A stretch of 34,172 bases of DNA from Thiobacter sp964445085 (lineage in GTDB: Bacteria > Pseudomonadota > Gammaproteobacteria > Burkholderiales > Thiobacteraceae): NCBI GenBank assembly GCA_964445085.1, contig CAYUJV010000018.1, positions 1 to 34,172 on the forward strand, written 5' to 3'. Shown here piece by piece: positions 8,113 to 16,201 of the stretch; the first letter of the stretch is position 1, and each line of letters starts with the position of its first letter. The notes beneath the pieces are model-generated. The model was not told the origin of the DNA and did no database searches. It was given only the letters and a program-made list of their open reading frames with translations. A program made the position numbers and the translations under genes.

Positions 8113-10155
8113 CTATGCGGCCTCGACCATGCCGGAGTGCCGCAGCAGCGCGTCGATGGTCGGTTCCCTGCCCCGGAACGCGACGAAGGATTCCAGCGCG
8201 GTGCGCGAGCCGCCCCGGCCCAGGATCTCGCTCCAGAAGCGGTGGCCCACCTCCGGACTCAGCACGCCGTTTTCCTCGAACAGGCTGTAGGCGTCGGCCG
8301 ACAGCACCTCCGCCCACTTGTAGCTGTAGTAGCCCGCCGCGTAGCCGCCGGCGAAGATGTGGGAGAAGTTGTTGGGGAAGCGGTTGTAGTCGGGCGGGAT
8401 CACCACCGCCACTTGGCTCCGGATTTCGCGGATCAGGTCGAGGGCGGTTTTGCCGCCGGCGGCATCGAAGTCGTAGTGCAGGTGCATGTCGAACAGCGCG
8501 AACTCGATCTGGCGCACGGTCTGCATGCCACTCTGGAAATTCTTCGCCGCCACCATCCTGTCGAACAGGGCCCGCTGCAGCGGCTCGCCCGTGTCCACGT
8601 GGCGGGTCATGGGCCGCACCACGTCCCACTCCCAGCAGAAGTTCTCCATGAATTGCGACGGCAGCTCCACCGCATCCCACTCCACGCCGTTGATGCCGGA
8701 CACGCCCAGGTCCTCGATCCGGGTCAGCAGGTGGTGCAGGCCATGGCCGAATTCATGGAACAGGGTGATCACTTCGTCGTGGGTGAACAGCGCCGGCTTG
8801 CCGCCCACCGGCGCGGCAAAGTTGCAGGTGAGGTAGGCCACCGGCGTCTGGATGCCCTCGGCCTTGCGGCGCCGCGTGATGGCGTCGTCCATCCAGGCGC
8901 CGCCGCGCTTGTTCTTGCGCGCGTAGAGATCGAGATAGAACTGGCCGACGAGCTGGCCGGTGTGGTCGGTGAGGTTGAAAAAGCGCACGTCCTTGTGCCA
9001 GGTGGGCGCGTGGGTCTCGTGGATCTTCAGGCCGTACAGCGTCTCCACGAGCTTGAACATGCCGGGCACCACCGTGGTCTCCGGAAAGTACTGCTTCACC
9101 TCGTCGTCGGAGAAGCCGTATTTCTCCTCGCGCAGTTTCTCCGAGTAGTAGCCGATGTCCCAGGCCTGCAAGTCGGCCATGCCGAATTTCTCCCTGGCGA
9201 AGGTGCGCACCTCCGCCAGGTCGCGTTCGGCGAAGGGACGCGCGCGCTGCGCGAGCTGGTTGAGGAAATCCAGCACCTGCGCCGGCTGCTCCGCCATCTT
9301 GGTGGCGAGCGAAACTTCCGCATAGCTCTTGAAGCCCAGCATGTGTGCCGCCTCCTGGCGCAGCTTCAGGATCTGCGCGATCAGCGGCGTGTTGTCCCAT
9401 TCCGGCCTGCCGAACTCCGAGGCGCGGGTGGAATAGGCGCGGTACATTTCCTCGCGCAGCGCGCGGTTGTCGGCGTACTGCATGATGGGCATCCAGGACG
9501 GCGCGTGCAGGGTGAACTTCCAGCCGGGCTTGCCATCCTGCTCGGCGGCTTCCTTCGCCGCCTGCAGCGCGTCGGCGGGCAGGCCCTTCAGCTCGCTTTC
9601 GTCCTCGACGTACCTGGCGAAGGCGTTGGTGGTGTCGAGCAGGTTTTCCTCGAAGCGCGCGGAGAGCGAAGCCAGCTCTTCCTGGATGGCCTTGAAGCGC
9701 GCCTTCTGATCCTCCGGCAGCTCGGCGCCGCCGAGGCGGAAATCGCGCAGCTCGTTGTCCACGATCTTTCTCTGCGCCGCAGTCAGTTTCGCGTATTCGG
9801 GCGAGGCTTTGAGCGCCTTGAACTTCTCGTACAGGCCGAGGTTCTGCGACAGCTCGGCGTAGTACTCGGTGATCCGCGGCAGGTTGGCGTTGTAGGCCTC
9901 GCGCAGCTCCGGGCTGTTGACCACCGCGTTCAGATGCGACACCTGGGACCAGGCGCGGGACAGGCGCTCGTTGGCGTCCTCCAGCGGCTGGACGAAGCCG
10001 GCCCAGGTGGGCGCGGCGGTGTCGGCGAGCACGCGCGCCACCTGCGCGCGGTTTTCCGCCAGCAGCTGCTCGATGGCGGGGGTGACGTGTTCGGGCTTGA
10101 TCTGGCCGAACTGCGGCAGACCGGAGAAATCCAGCAAGGGGTTCATGGTTTTCAT
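8113..10155 (-). CDS. prlC: Oligopeptidase A (M3 family zinc metallopeptidase)
   Basis: A 680-residue cytoplasmic zinc endopeptidase of the thimet oligopeptidase (M3) family, which degrades short peptides including cleaved signal peptides. The HExxH zinc site is present as HEFGHGLHH at residues 467-475, and the third ligand region GVEWDAVELPSQFMEN follows about 25 residues later. The length fits PrlC/OpdA (about 680 residues). The start MKTMNPLL could also be the second ATG, three codons later. No signal peptide is visible. A divergent gamma-carbonic-anhydrase gene lies upstream, sharing a short intergenic region. Confidence 0.93.
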   Translation of the reverse strand: MKTMNPLLDFSGLPQFGQIKPEHVTPAIEQLLAENRAQVARVLADTAAPTWAGFVQPLEDANERLSRAWSQVSHLNAVVNSPELREAYNANLPRITEYYAELSQNLGLYEKFKALKASPEYAKLTAAQRKIVDNELRDFRLGGAELPEDQKARFKAIQEELASLSARFEENLLDTTNAFARYVEDESELKGLPADALQAAKEAAEQDGKPGWKFTLHAPSWMPIMQYADNRALREEMYRAYSTRASEFGRPEWDNTPLIAQILKLRQEAAHMLGFKSYAEVSLATKMAEQPAQVLDFLNQLAQRARPFAERDLAEVRTFAREKFGMADLQAWDIGYYSEKLREEKYGFSDDEVKQYFPETTVVPGMFKLVETLYGLKIHETHAPTWHKDVRFFNLTDHTGQLVGQFYLDLYARKNKRGGAWMDDAITRRRKAEGIQTPVAYLTCNFAAPVGGKPALFTHDEVITLFHEFGHGLHHLLTRIEDLGVSGINGVEWDAVELPSQFMENFCWEWDVVRPMTRHVDTGEPLQRALFDRMVAAKNFQSGMQTVRQIEFALFDMHLHYDFDAAGGKTALDLIREIRSQVAVVIPPDYNRFPNNFSHIFAGGYAAGYYSYKWAEVLSADAYSLFEENGVLSPEVGHRFWSEILGRGGSRTALESFVAFRGREPTIDALLRHSGMVEAA

Positions 10156-10178
10156 CTTCCGTGAAGCGTAGGCAGGCC

Positions 10179-10186
10179 ATTATACT
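10179..10186. promoter_or_regulatory. Overlapping -10-like boxes between prlC and the carbonic anhydrase-fold gene
   Basis: The sequence attatact gives TATAAT on the minus strand (10184-10179), facing prlC, and TATACT on the plus strand (10181-10186), facing the gamma-carbonic-anhydrase gene. In such GC-rich DNA this is suggestive of a bidirectional sigma-70 promoter. I could not find a convincing -35 element for either direction, so this is tentative. Confidence 0.4.
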
Positions 10187-10218
10187 AGGCTGCTTCCGGC
10201 TGATTTTAGTTCCATGTC

Positions 10219-10746
10219 ATGACGAATATTCTTGCTCATCACGGCCATGTGCCGACCATTCCCGGCAGCGCCTGGGTCCACCCCAGCGCCCAGATCATCG
10301 GGGAAGTGACGCTGGGCGAGGACGCCTCGGTCTGGTGCGGCGCGGTGATCCGCGGCGACGTGAACAGCATCGCCATCGGCGCCGGCACCAACATCCAGGA
10401 TCTGGCCGTGCTGCATGTCTCGCACAAGAGCGAACGGGATCCCAGGGGCGCCCCGCTGCTGATCGGCGACCGCGTCACCGTCGGCCACAGCGTGATCCTG
10501 CACGGCTGCACCATCCACGACGAATGCCTGATCGGCATGGGCTCCATCGTCATGGACAAGGCGGTGCTGGAGCCGCGGGTGCTGCTGGGCGCAGGCAGCC
10601 TGGTGCCGGAGGGCAAGGTGCTCGCCGGCGGCTACCTCTATATCGGCCGTCCGGCCAAGCAGCTGCGGCCGCTGACGCCGGAAGAACTGGCCTACTTCAA
10701 CTATTCGGCCGAGCACTACATCCAGCTCGCCCGCAGCTACCGCTGA
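10219..10746 (+). CDS. Gamma-class carbonic anhydrase-fold protein (YrdA/PaaY-like)
   Basis: A 175-residue left-handed beta-helix protein. Hexapeptide repeats run through the middle (IIGEVTLGEDASVWCGAVIRGDVNSI and onward). The histidines that bind zinc in gamma-carbonic anhydrases are present: H66, H90 and H95 in LHVSH and GHSVILHGC. This is the YrdA/PaaY/CaiE group, some members of which are active carbonic anhydrases and others are thioesterase-like. The C-terminal helix SAEHYIQLARSYR is usual. The ATG has no clear ribosome-binding site; the frame and the MTNIL... start fit the family. The next gene follows 77 bases later, with a hairpin between them. Confidence 0.9.
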   Translation: MTNILAHHGHVPTIPGSAWVHPSAQIIGEVTLGEDASVWCGAVIRGDVNSIAIGAGTNIQDLAVLHVSHKSERDPRGAPLLIGDRVTVGHSVILHGCTIHDECLIGMGSIVMDKAVLEPRVLLGAGSLVPEGKVLAGGYLYIGRPAKQLRPLTPEELAYFNYSAEHYIQLARSYR

Positions 10747-10777
10747 AGCCCTAAACGTTTGGGGCTGTCTGCCGCTA

Positions 10778-10813
10778 ATCCCCTGACCGGAGACGGGTTT
10801 GCCGTCAGGGGAT
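10778..10813 (+). promoter_or_regulatory. Hairpin in the leader of the receiver-TPR gene
   Basis: A perfect 10-base inverted repeat, atcccctgac (10778-10787) and gtcaggggat (10804-10813), around a 16-base loop. It ends 10 bases before the ATG at 10824. The tcagggg heptamer occurs twice in tandem (10805-10811 and 10813-10819), the second copy lying in the presumed ribosome-binding region. No T-run follows, so it is unlikely to be a plain terminator of the gene before it. Confidence 0.5.
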
Positions 10814-10823
10814 CAGGGGCAGG

Positions 10824-12449
10824 ATGGACATCGACTTTTCCGAAAAACGCGTTCTGATCGTGGACGCCCACGCCGGGATGCGCTCGTCGCTGCGGGCCAT
10901 CCTTGGTGCGTTCGGTCTGGTGCACGCAGAGATGGCGGGCACGGCCAATGACGCCATCCGCCGCCTGCAGAACAAGTCCTACGACATCCTCATCTGCGAT
11001 TATTTCCTGGGCGAAGGCACGGACGGCCAGCAGCTGCTCGAGCAGTTGCGGCACAACAAGCTGATCCAGCTGCAGACCGTATTCGTCATGGTCACCGCCG
11101 AGCGCGCCTACGAGCGGGTGGTGTCGGCGGTGGAACTGGCGCCGGACGACTACCTGGTCAAGCCCTTCACCGCAGAGACACTGCGCTCGCGGCTGGAACG
11201 GGTGCTGCAGAAGAAGCAGGCCTTCGCGCCCATCCACGAGCTGATCGAGCAGGGCCGGATCGCGGATGCGATCGTCGTCTGCAGCCAGGCGGTGGCGCAA
11301 CACGGCAAATACAGCATCGACCTGCTGCGTCTGCTCGCGGAGCTGTATGTCACCCAGGGCAATTTCGAGGAGGCGGAAAAAATCTACCAGCGCGTGATGG
11401 AGGTGCGCGCCATCCCCTGGGCACGCATGGGCCTGGCCCGGATGCTGCATTTCCAGGGCAGGGACGAGGAAGCCGAATCGCTGCTGGTGGCGGTGCTGCA
11501 GGAAGCCCCCGAGTACATGGCCGCCTACGACCTGCTGGCCAAGGTCTACGATGCCAACGACAAGACCGGCGCCGCGCAGGAAACCCTGGCCAAGGCGGTG
11601 GCCGCGTCGCCCTACACCATGCACCGGCAGAAGCAGATGGGCGAGGTTGCGCTGCGCAACAACGATCTCGAAGCAGCGGAGCGCGCTTTCGCCAAGGTGG
11701 TGGAACGCGGCAAGACCTCCTATTTCCGCGCGCCCGACGACTACGCCAATCTGTCGCGGGTGCAGATGGGGCGCGGCAAGCTGGACGAGGCCTTGGGCAC
11801 GATGCGCGAGATGCGCAAATCCTTCAATGATTCGCCCGAGGTCGAGTTCGGCGCGGCGGTGATGGAGAGCCTCATCCACAGGAAGGCCGGCAACGACGAC
11901 GCGGCGAAGCAGGCGCTCGACACCGCGCTCCAGCTGCGGGAATCGGGCAGGGTGAAGCCGAGCGAGGGCGCTGCGCTCAACCTGGCCGAAGCCTGCCTGC
12001 AGAATGGGCGCGACGAGGAAGCGCGGACGGTCGTGGAGCATCTCGTGCGCAGCCACCACGACAGCGCGGCGCTGATCCGCAAGGCCAAGCAGGTCTATGC
12101 CAGCGCGGGCAGGGCGGCGGAAGGCGCGGCCCTGATCGAAGGCAGCGTGCAGAGCATCATCGCCCTCAACAACGAGGGGGTGCGCAAGGCGCAGCAGGGA
12201 GACCTCGAGGGCTCGGTGCGGTTGCTGACGGAGGCGGCGGAAAAGCTGCCGGACAATCTGCAGATCGTGCTCAACGCCGCCCAGGCGCTGCTGGTGTACA
12301 TGGACAAGCGCGGCTGGAGCGAAACTTTCATGGAATCGGCGCAGCACTACCTGGCGCTCGCGCGCGCCCGCGACCCCGATCATCCGAAGCTGCTGCGCGT
12401 GAACCGGCTGGCCCAGGATCTCGCGCGCAAGTACGGCATCGCGGCCTGA
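10824..12449 (+). CDS. Response-regulator receiver domain fused to TPR repeats
   Basis: A 541-residue protein with an N-terminal CheY-like receiver (residues about 8-128) and a long TPR-rich C-terminal part (about 140-540). In the receiver the phospho-acceptor is D59 (CDYFLG), the switch Thr is T91 and the Lys is K113 (YLVKPF). The acidic pocket has D14 followed by Ala, so only one of the usual two acidic residues is present. The TPRs show patterns such as LAELYVTQGNFEEAEKIYQ. No DNA-binding or enzymatic output domain is seen, so it probably acts by protein-protein contact. A sensor kinase is not in the window. Comparable receiver-TPR proteins occur in Proteobacteria, with function mostly unknown. 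Confidence 0.85.
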   Translation: MDIDFSEKRVLIVDAHAGMRSSLRAILGAFGLVHAEMAGTANDAIRRLQNKSYDILICDYFLGEGTDGQQLLEQLRHNKLIQLQTVFVMVTAERAYERVVSAVELAPDDYLVKPFTAETLRSRLERVLQKKQAFAPIHELIEQGRIADAIVVCSQAVAQHGKYSIDLLRLLAELYVTQGNFEEAEKIYQRVMEVRAIPWARMGLARMLHFQGRDEEAESLLVAVLQEAPEYMAAYDLLAKVYDANDKTGAAQETLAKAVAASPYTMHRQKQMGEVALRNNDLEAAERAFAKVVERGKTSYFRAPDDYANLSRVQMGRGKLDEALGTMREMRKSFNDSPEVEFGAAVMESLIHRKAGNDDAAKQALDTALQLRESGRVKPSEGAALNLAEACLQNGRDEEARTVVEHLVRSHHDSAALIRKAKQVYASAGRAAEGAALIEGSVQSIIALNNEGVRKAQQGDLEGSVRLLTEAAEKLPDNLQIVLNAAQALLVYMDKRGWSETFMESAQHYLALARARDPDHPKLLRVNRLAQDLARKYGIAA

Positions 12450-12472
12450 GCGCCGCCCCCGCGGTCGCTCAG
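12446..12472. terminator. Convergent hairpin holding both stop codons
   Basis: A 7-base stem CTGAGCG (12446-12452) with CGCTCAG (12466-12472) and a 13-base GC-rich loop lies at the junction of two convergent genes. The TGA of the receiver-TPR gene is in one arm and the TGA of pyrX in the other. No T-run is seen on either strand, so efficiency as a terminator is doubtful. Confidence 0.35.
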
Positions 12473-13755
12473 CGGCCGGCGTGGTTCTCGTAGACCACGT
12501 GCCCTTCCAGCAGCGTCATCCGCACTTTTCCCGCAAGCGTCTGGCCGAGGAAGGGCGTGTTCTTGCCCTGGCTTTTCAGGGCCCTGGCTTCGATGGTGGT
12601 CGATCCATGGGGATCGAAAATGCACACGTCGGCGGCTTGGCCCACCGCCAGATGGCCATTGTCCAGGCCGAGGACCCGCGCCGGTTCGCTGGTGACCTTC
12701 GCCAGCGCCTGCGGCAGCGGCACGCCCGCCTCGCTTGCCCACTTCAGCGTCAGCGGCAGCAGCAGTTCCAGCCCGGTCGCGCCCGGCTCGGCCTCGCCGA
12801 AGGGCAGCTGCTTGGCATCGTCGTCCACCGGCGTGTGGTCGGAGCAGAGGGCGTCGATGGTGCCGTCGGCCAGCGCCGCGCGCAGGGCCGCGCGGTCGGC
12901 GCTCGCACGCAGCGGCGGCACCAGTCGGCAGTTGGAGTCGAAGAAGCCGATGTCCTCGTCCGACAGGTGCGCGTGGTTGATCGATATGTCGCAGGTGACC
13001 GGCAGGCCGTCGTGGCGCGCGCGCCGCACCATGTCCACCGCGTCACGGCTGGAGAGGCGGCACAGATGCACGCGCGCGCCGGTCTCGCGCACCAGCAGCA
13101 GGATGGTCGCCAGGGCGATGGTCTCGGCGCAGGTCGGGATGGCGCGCAAGCCGAGGCGGGTGGCGACCGGTCCGTCGTGGGCGACGCCGGTCTTGGCCAG
13201 GAAGGGATCCTGCGGCCGCAGCCATACCGGGAAATCGAAGGTCGCGGCGTATTCCAGCGCGCGCACCAGCAGCAGGGTGTCCACCACCGGCCGGTCGGCC
13301 TGGGAGAAGGCCACGCAGCCCGCCTGGCGCAGCACCGCCATTTCGGTCAGGCGCTCGGCGGCGAGCTGCTGGGTCAGAGCGCCGAGGGGATACACCCGCG
13401 CCAGGTTCAGGCTCTTGGCGCGATACTTCAGCATCTCCACCAGCCCCGGCTCGTCCAGGGGCGGATCGGTGTCCGGCGGGCAGGCGAGGCTGGTCACCCC
13501 GCCTGCCGCCGCCGCCAGCAGTTCGGATTCGAGCGTGGCCTTGTATTCGAAGCCGGGCTCGCGCAGCCGGGCCGAGAGGTCGACCAGCCCCGGGCACACC
13601 ACCATGCCCGTGGCGTCGATGGTGCGGTTGGCGTGGAAGCCGTCCGGCTCCTTGCCGATGGCCACCACCTTGCCGGCGGCGATGTAGAGGTCGGTCTTCG
13701 CGTCGACGCCGTTTCTCGGGTCGATCAGGTGGCCGTTCTTGATGTGAATCTTCAT
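12469..13755 (-). CDS. pyrX: Dihydroorotase-like protein, probably inactive (PyrX / PyrC')
   Basis: A 428-residue amidohydrolase-fold protein of the dihydroorotase family. The usual first metal motif DxHxHLREPG appears as DLSARLREPG (residues 59-68): the two His are Ser61 and Arg63. The later Asp motif is kept (CSDHTP), and the family C-terminal pattern LAVGQAADVCIFDP is present. Loss of the His ligands is the mark of the non-catalytic PyrC' partner, known in Pseudomonas to bind PyrB and hold the aspartate transcarbamoylase complex together. Its ATG overlaps the pyrB stop by 4 bases, as expected for a stoichiometric partner. If this is right, an active dihydroorotase must be encoded elsewhere in the genome. 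Confidence 0.9.
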   Translation of the reverse strand: MKIHIKNGHLIDPRNGVDAKTDLYIAAGKVVAIGKEPDGFHANRTIDATGMVVCPGLVDLSARLREPGFEYKATLESELLAAAAGGVTSLACPPDTDPPLDEPGLVEMLKYRAKSLNLARVYPLGALTQQLAAERLTEMAVLRQAGCVAFSQADRPVVDTLLLVRALEYAATFDFPVWLRPQDPFLAKTGVAHDGPVATRLGLRAIPTCAETIALATILLLVRETGARVHLCRLSSRDAVDMVRRARHDGLPVTCDISINHAHLSDEDIGFFDSNCRLVPPLRASADRAALRAALADGTIDALCSDHTPVDDDAKQLPFGEAEPGATGLELLLPLTLKWASEAGVPLPQALAKVTSEPARVLGLDNGHLAVGQAADVCIFDPHGSTTIEARALKSQGKNTPFLGQTLAGKVRMTLLEGHVVYENHAGR

Positions 13756-14711
13756 GCCGCGCTTCCTCCCGCCAGCATGCTCATCACCGCCATGCGCACC
13801 GCGATGCCGAAGGTCACCTGGGGCAGGATCACCGCCTGCCTGCCGTCGGCCACTGCCGAATCGATCTCGATGCCGCGGTTCATGGGGCCCGGGTGCATCA
13901 CGATGGCGTCGGGCTTGGCCAGCGCCAGCTTGTCGGCGCTCAGTCCGTAGTATTTGAAATATTCCCCGGCGCTGGGCAGGAAGGAGCCGCTCATGCGCTC
14001 GTTCTGCAGGCGCAGCATCATCACCACGTCCACGTCCTTCAGGCCCTTCGCCATGTCGTGATAGACCGTCACCCCCATGTCTTCCACGCCCTTGGGCAGC
14101 AGGGTGCGCGGGCCGACCACGCGCAGTTCGGGCACGCCGAGCGCGGTGAGCGCATTGATCTCCGAGCGCGCCACGCGCGAATGCATGATGTCGCCGACGA
14201 TGGCGATGCGCAGTCGGGTGAAGTCTTTTTTGTAGCGGCGAATGGTGAACACGTCGAGCAGGCCCTGGGTCGGGTGCGCGTGGCGGCCGTCGCCGGCGTT
14301 GACGACGCTGATGTGCGGCGCGACATGGCGCGCGATGAAGTGCGCCGCCCCGGATTCGGAATGGCGCACCACGAACATGTCGGCGCCCATGGCCGCCAGG
14401 TTGTCCACGGTGTCGAGCAGGGTCTCGCCCTTGCTCTGGGACGAGGCGCCGATGTTGAGGTTGACCACGTCCGCCGACAGGCGCTTGGCCGCGATCTCGA
14501 ACGTGGTGCGGGTGCGCGTGGACGGCTCGAAAAACAGGTTGAAGATCGCCTTGCCGCGCAGCAGCGGAACTTTCTTCACCTCGCGCTCGCCCACGCCGAC
14601 GAAGGATTCGGCGGTGTCGAGAATGGAGTGGATGATGCCGGCCGACAGGCCGTCGATGGTGAGCAGGTGGCGGAGCTTGCCGTTCTCGTCGAGCTGGGGG
14701 TTCGGCGCCAT
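13752..14711 (-). CDS. pyrB: Aspartate carbamoyltransferase catalytic subunit
   Basis: A 319-residue aspartate transcarbamoylase, which joins carbamoyl phosphate and aspartate in the second step of pyrimidine synthesis. The carbamoyl-phosphate motif FEPSTRTRTTFE is at residues 61-72, the HPTQ (GDGRHAHPTQGL) segment follows, and the C-terminal HPGPMNRG is intact. The start is the ATG right after the pyrR stop, with no gap. It lies between the regulator PyrR and the PyrX partner in one coupled operon. No pyrI regulatory subunit gene is seen, consistent with a PyrB-PyrC' type complex. Confidence 0.97.
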   Translation of the reverse strand: MAPNPQLDENGKLRHLLTIDGLSAGIIHSILDTAESFVGVGEREVKKVPLLRGKAIFNLFFEPSTRTRTTFEIAAKRLSADVVNLNIGASSQSKGETLLDTVDNLAAMGADMFVVRHSESGAAHFIARHVAPHISVVNAGDGRHAHPTQGLLDVFTIRRYKKDFTRLRIAIVGDIMHSRVARSEINALTALGVPELRVVGPRTLLPKGVEDMGVTVYHDMAKGLKDVDVVMMLRLQNERMSGSFLPSAGEYFKYYGLSADKLALAKPDAIVMHPGPMNRGIEIDSAVADGRQAVILPQVTFGIAVRMAVMSMLAGGSAA

Positions 14712-15224
14712 TTAATGTCTTTTGTCGTGCAGGCTCAGGCTTAGGCGGCCCGTGGGGTCGCGGTTGAGTTGGATGTTCTGGTGTTTGGCGAGCGGAATCG
14801 TCGCCCCGACGTACTGCGGCGCCACCGGCAGCTCGCGGCCGCCGCGGTCGATCAGCACCGCGAGCTCGATCGAGGCCGGGCGCCCAAAGTCGAACAGCTC
14901 GTTCATGGCGGCGCGCACCGTGCGCCCGGTGTAGAGCACGTCGTCGACGAGGATGATGTGCGCGCCGTCCACCGGGAAGTCGATGGAGGAGGGTTTGACT
15001 TCCGGATGCAGGCCCATGCGGCTGAAGTCATCGCGGTAAAAGGTGATGTCCAGGGTGCCGAGCGGAATCTCCGGCCCCAGCAGCTCCTGCAGGCGCCTGG
15101 CGAGCCAGGCGCCGCCGGTATGGATGCCGACGAGGGCGCTGTGTTCGTCGAGCCTGGCCGCGATCTTCTCTGCCATCTCGCGCAGGAGTTGGTCCACGTC
15201 AGGCAGCTGCATGGTGTCGCTCAT
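14712..15224 (-). CDS. pyrR: Bifunctional PyrR: pyrimidine operon regulator / uracil phosphoribosyltransferase
   Basis: A 170-residue PyrR with the phosphoribosyltransferase fold and the PRPP-binding motif ILVDDVLYTGRTVRA (residues 91-105). The flanking segments THGGAWL-type (HTGGAWLARRL) and IDRGGRELPVAPQYVG are typical. In Gram-positives PyrR binds mRNA; in betaproteobacteria it accompanies pyrB and pyrX, with the regulatory role less well shown. It overlaps the 3' end of ruvX by 26 bases and abuts pyrB directly, so translation is probably coupled. No clear anti-terminator structure was found in the short leader of the operon. Confidence 0.95.
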   Translation of the reverse strand: MSDTMQLPDVDQLLREMAEKIAARLDEHSALVGIHTGGAWLARRLQELLGPEIPLGTLDITFYRDDFSRMGLHPEVKPSSIDFPVDGAHIILVDDVLYTGRTVRAAMNELFDFGRPASIELAVLIDRGGRELPVAPQYVGATIPLAKHQNIQLNRDPTGRLSLSLHDKRH

Positions 15225-15648
15225 CGAAAAAAGTCTGCAGGATTTGCTGGGCGGCGGCCTGGTCCAGCACGGCCTTGGTGCGTCCCTTTTTTATGCCGGA
15301 TTCGCGCAGCCCCTGTTCCGCCGCCACCGAGCTCAGGCGTTCGTCCACCAGTGTCGACTTGATGCCGAAGCGACCCTCCAGCTGGCGCGCGAAGCGCGCG
15401 CAGCGGGCGCCGAATTCGTGGTCGCGTCCATCCAGATGACGGGGCAGGCCAACCACGAACAGCACCGGCTTCCACTCCGCCACCAGGGCCGCGATCGCCG
15501 CGAAGCGCTGGTCGGATTTCTCGCCGTGGATCGTGGTCAGCGGGTGCGCCAGGCCCAATTGTAACTCGCCGACCGCCACGCCGATGCGCTTCAGCCCGAA
15601 ATCGAAGGCGAGCACGGTTCCGCTCCCCTCCGCCGCGGCCTCAGGCAT
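15199..15648 (-). CDS. ruvX: YqgF/RuvX-family RNase H-fold nuclease
   Basis: A 149-residue protein of the YqgF/RuvX family, putative Holliday-junction resolvase or rRNA-processing nuclease (in E. coli it takes part in 16S rRNA 5'-end processing). The catalytic Asp motif AFDFGLKRIGVAVG begins at about residue 14, with further family elements VGLPRHLDG, VDERLSSV and the final DQAAAQQIL. The length is close to the family norm. It overlaps yqgE by 8 bases upstream and pyrR by 26 bases downstream. The yqgE-ruvX pair is widely conserved. Confidence 0.93.
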   Translation of the reverse strand: MPEAAAEGSGTVLAFDFGLKRIGVAVGELQLGLAHPLTTIHGEKSDQRFAAIAALVAEWKPVLFVVGLPRHLDGRDHEFGARCARFARQLEGRFGIKSTLVDERLSSVAAEQGLRESGIKKGRTKAVLDQAAAQQILQTFFDERHHAAA

Positions 15649-16201
15649 GTCCGGCGTCTTCCGACAGGTTGCCCAGGTCGACCCCGAGCAGCATCATCGC
15701 CGCGGGGAAGCGCGCCTCCACCGGCAGGTCGAACAGGATGCTCAGGTCCGCGGGCACGTTCAGCCACGCATTCTGGGAGATTTCGTGCTCCAGCTGGCCC
15801 GGCGCCCAGCCGGCATAGCCGAGGGTGATGAAGAACTGTTCCGGGCCGGTGCCCTTGGCCAGGGCTTCGAGGATGTCCTTGGACGTCGTCAGGCCGATGT
15901 CGTCGCCGACCTTGAGGGTGGAGGCCCATTCCCCCGCCGGCCGGTGCAGCACGAAGCCGCGGTCCGTCTGCACCGGGCCGCCGAAATGGATCGAACGCTC
16001 GCCGATGGCCGGCACTTCCAGCGGCACGTCCACCTGCTCCAGCAGGGCCTGCAGAGTCAGTTCGATGGGGCGGTTGATGACGATCCCGAGCGCGCCCTGC
16101 TCGTTGTGCTCGCAGATATAGGTGACGGACTTGGCAAAATAAGGATCGGCCATGGCGGGCATGGCGATGAGAAAGTGATTGGTGAGGTCGGCACTTTCCA
16201 T
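15641..16201 (-). CDS. YqgE/AlgH-family protein (DUF179)
   Basis: A 186-residue protein of the YqgE/AlgH family. The start is the ATG that begins MESADLTNHFLIAMPAM, because the family begins with a short leader directly before HFLIAMP; a longer frame starts 39 bases further upstream and adds a basic tail with no family support. Further matches are SVTYICEHNEQGALGIVINRP and the GYAGWAPGQLEHE segment. The function of the family is not settled, although algH is linked to alginate control in Pseudomonas. It heads the yqgE-ruvX-pyrR-pyrB-pyrX operon. A GATAAT lies just upstream of the ATG but is too close to be a secure promoter. Confidence 0.9.
   Translation of the reverse strand: MESADLTNHFLIAMPAMADPYFAKSVTYICEHNEQGALGIVINRPIELTLQALLEQVDVPLEVPAIGERSIHFGGPVQTDRGFVLHRPAGEWASTLKVGDDIGLTTSKDILEALAKGTGPEQFFITLGYAGWAPGQLEHEISQNAWLNVPADLSILFDLPVEARFPAAMMLLGVDLGNLSEDAGHA

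Noticed and set aside
8002..10164. Long plus-strand open frame opposite prlC
   Set aside because: prlC has a full zinc peptidase signature; the opposite frame has no recognisable domain.
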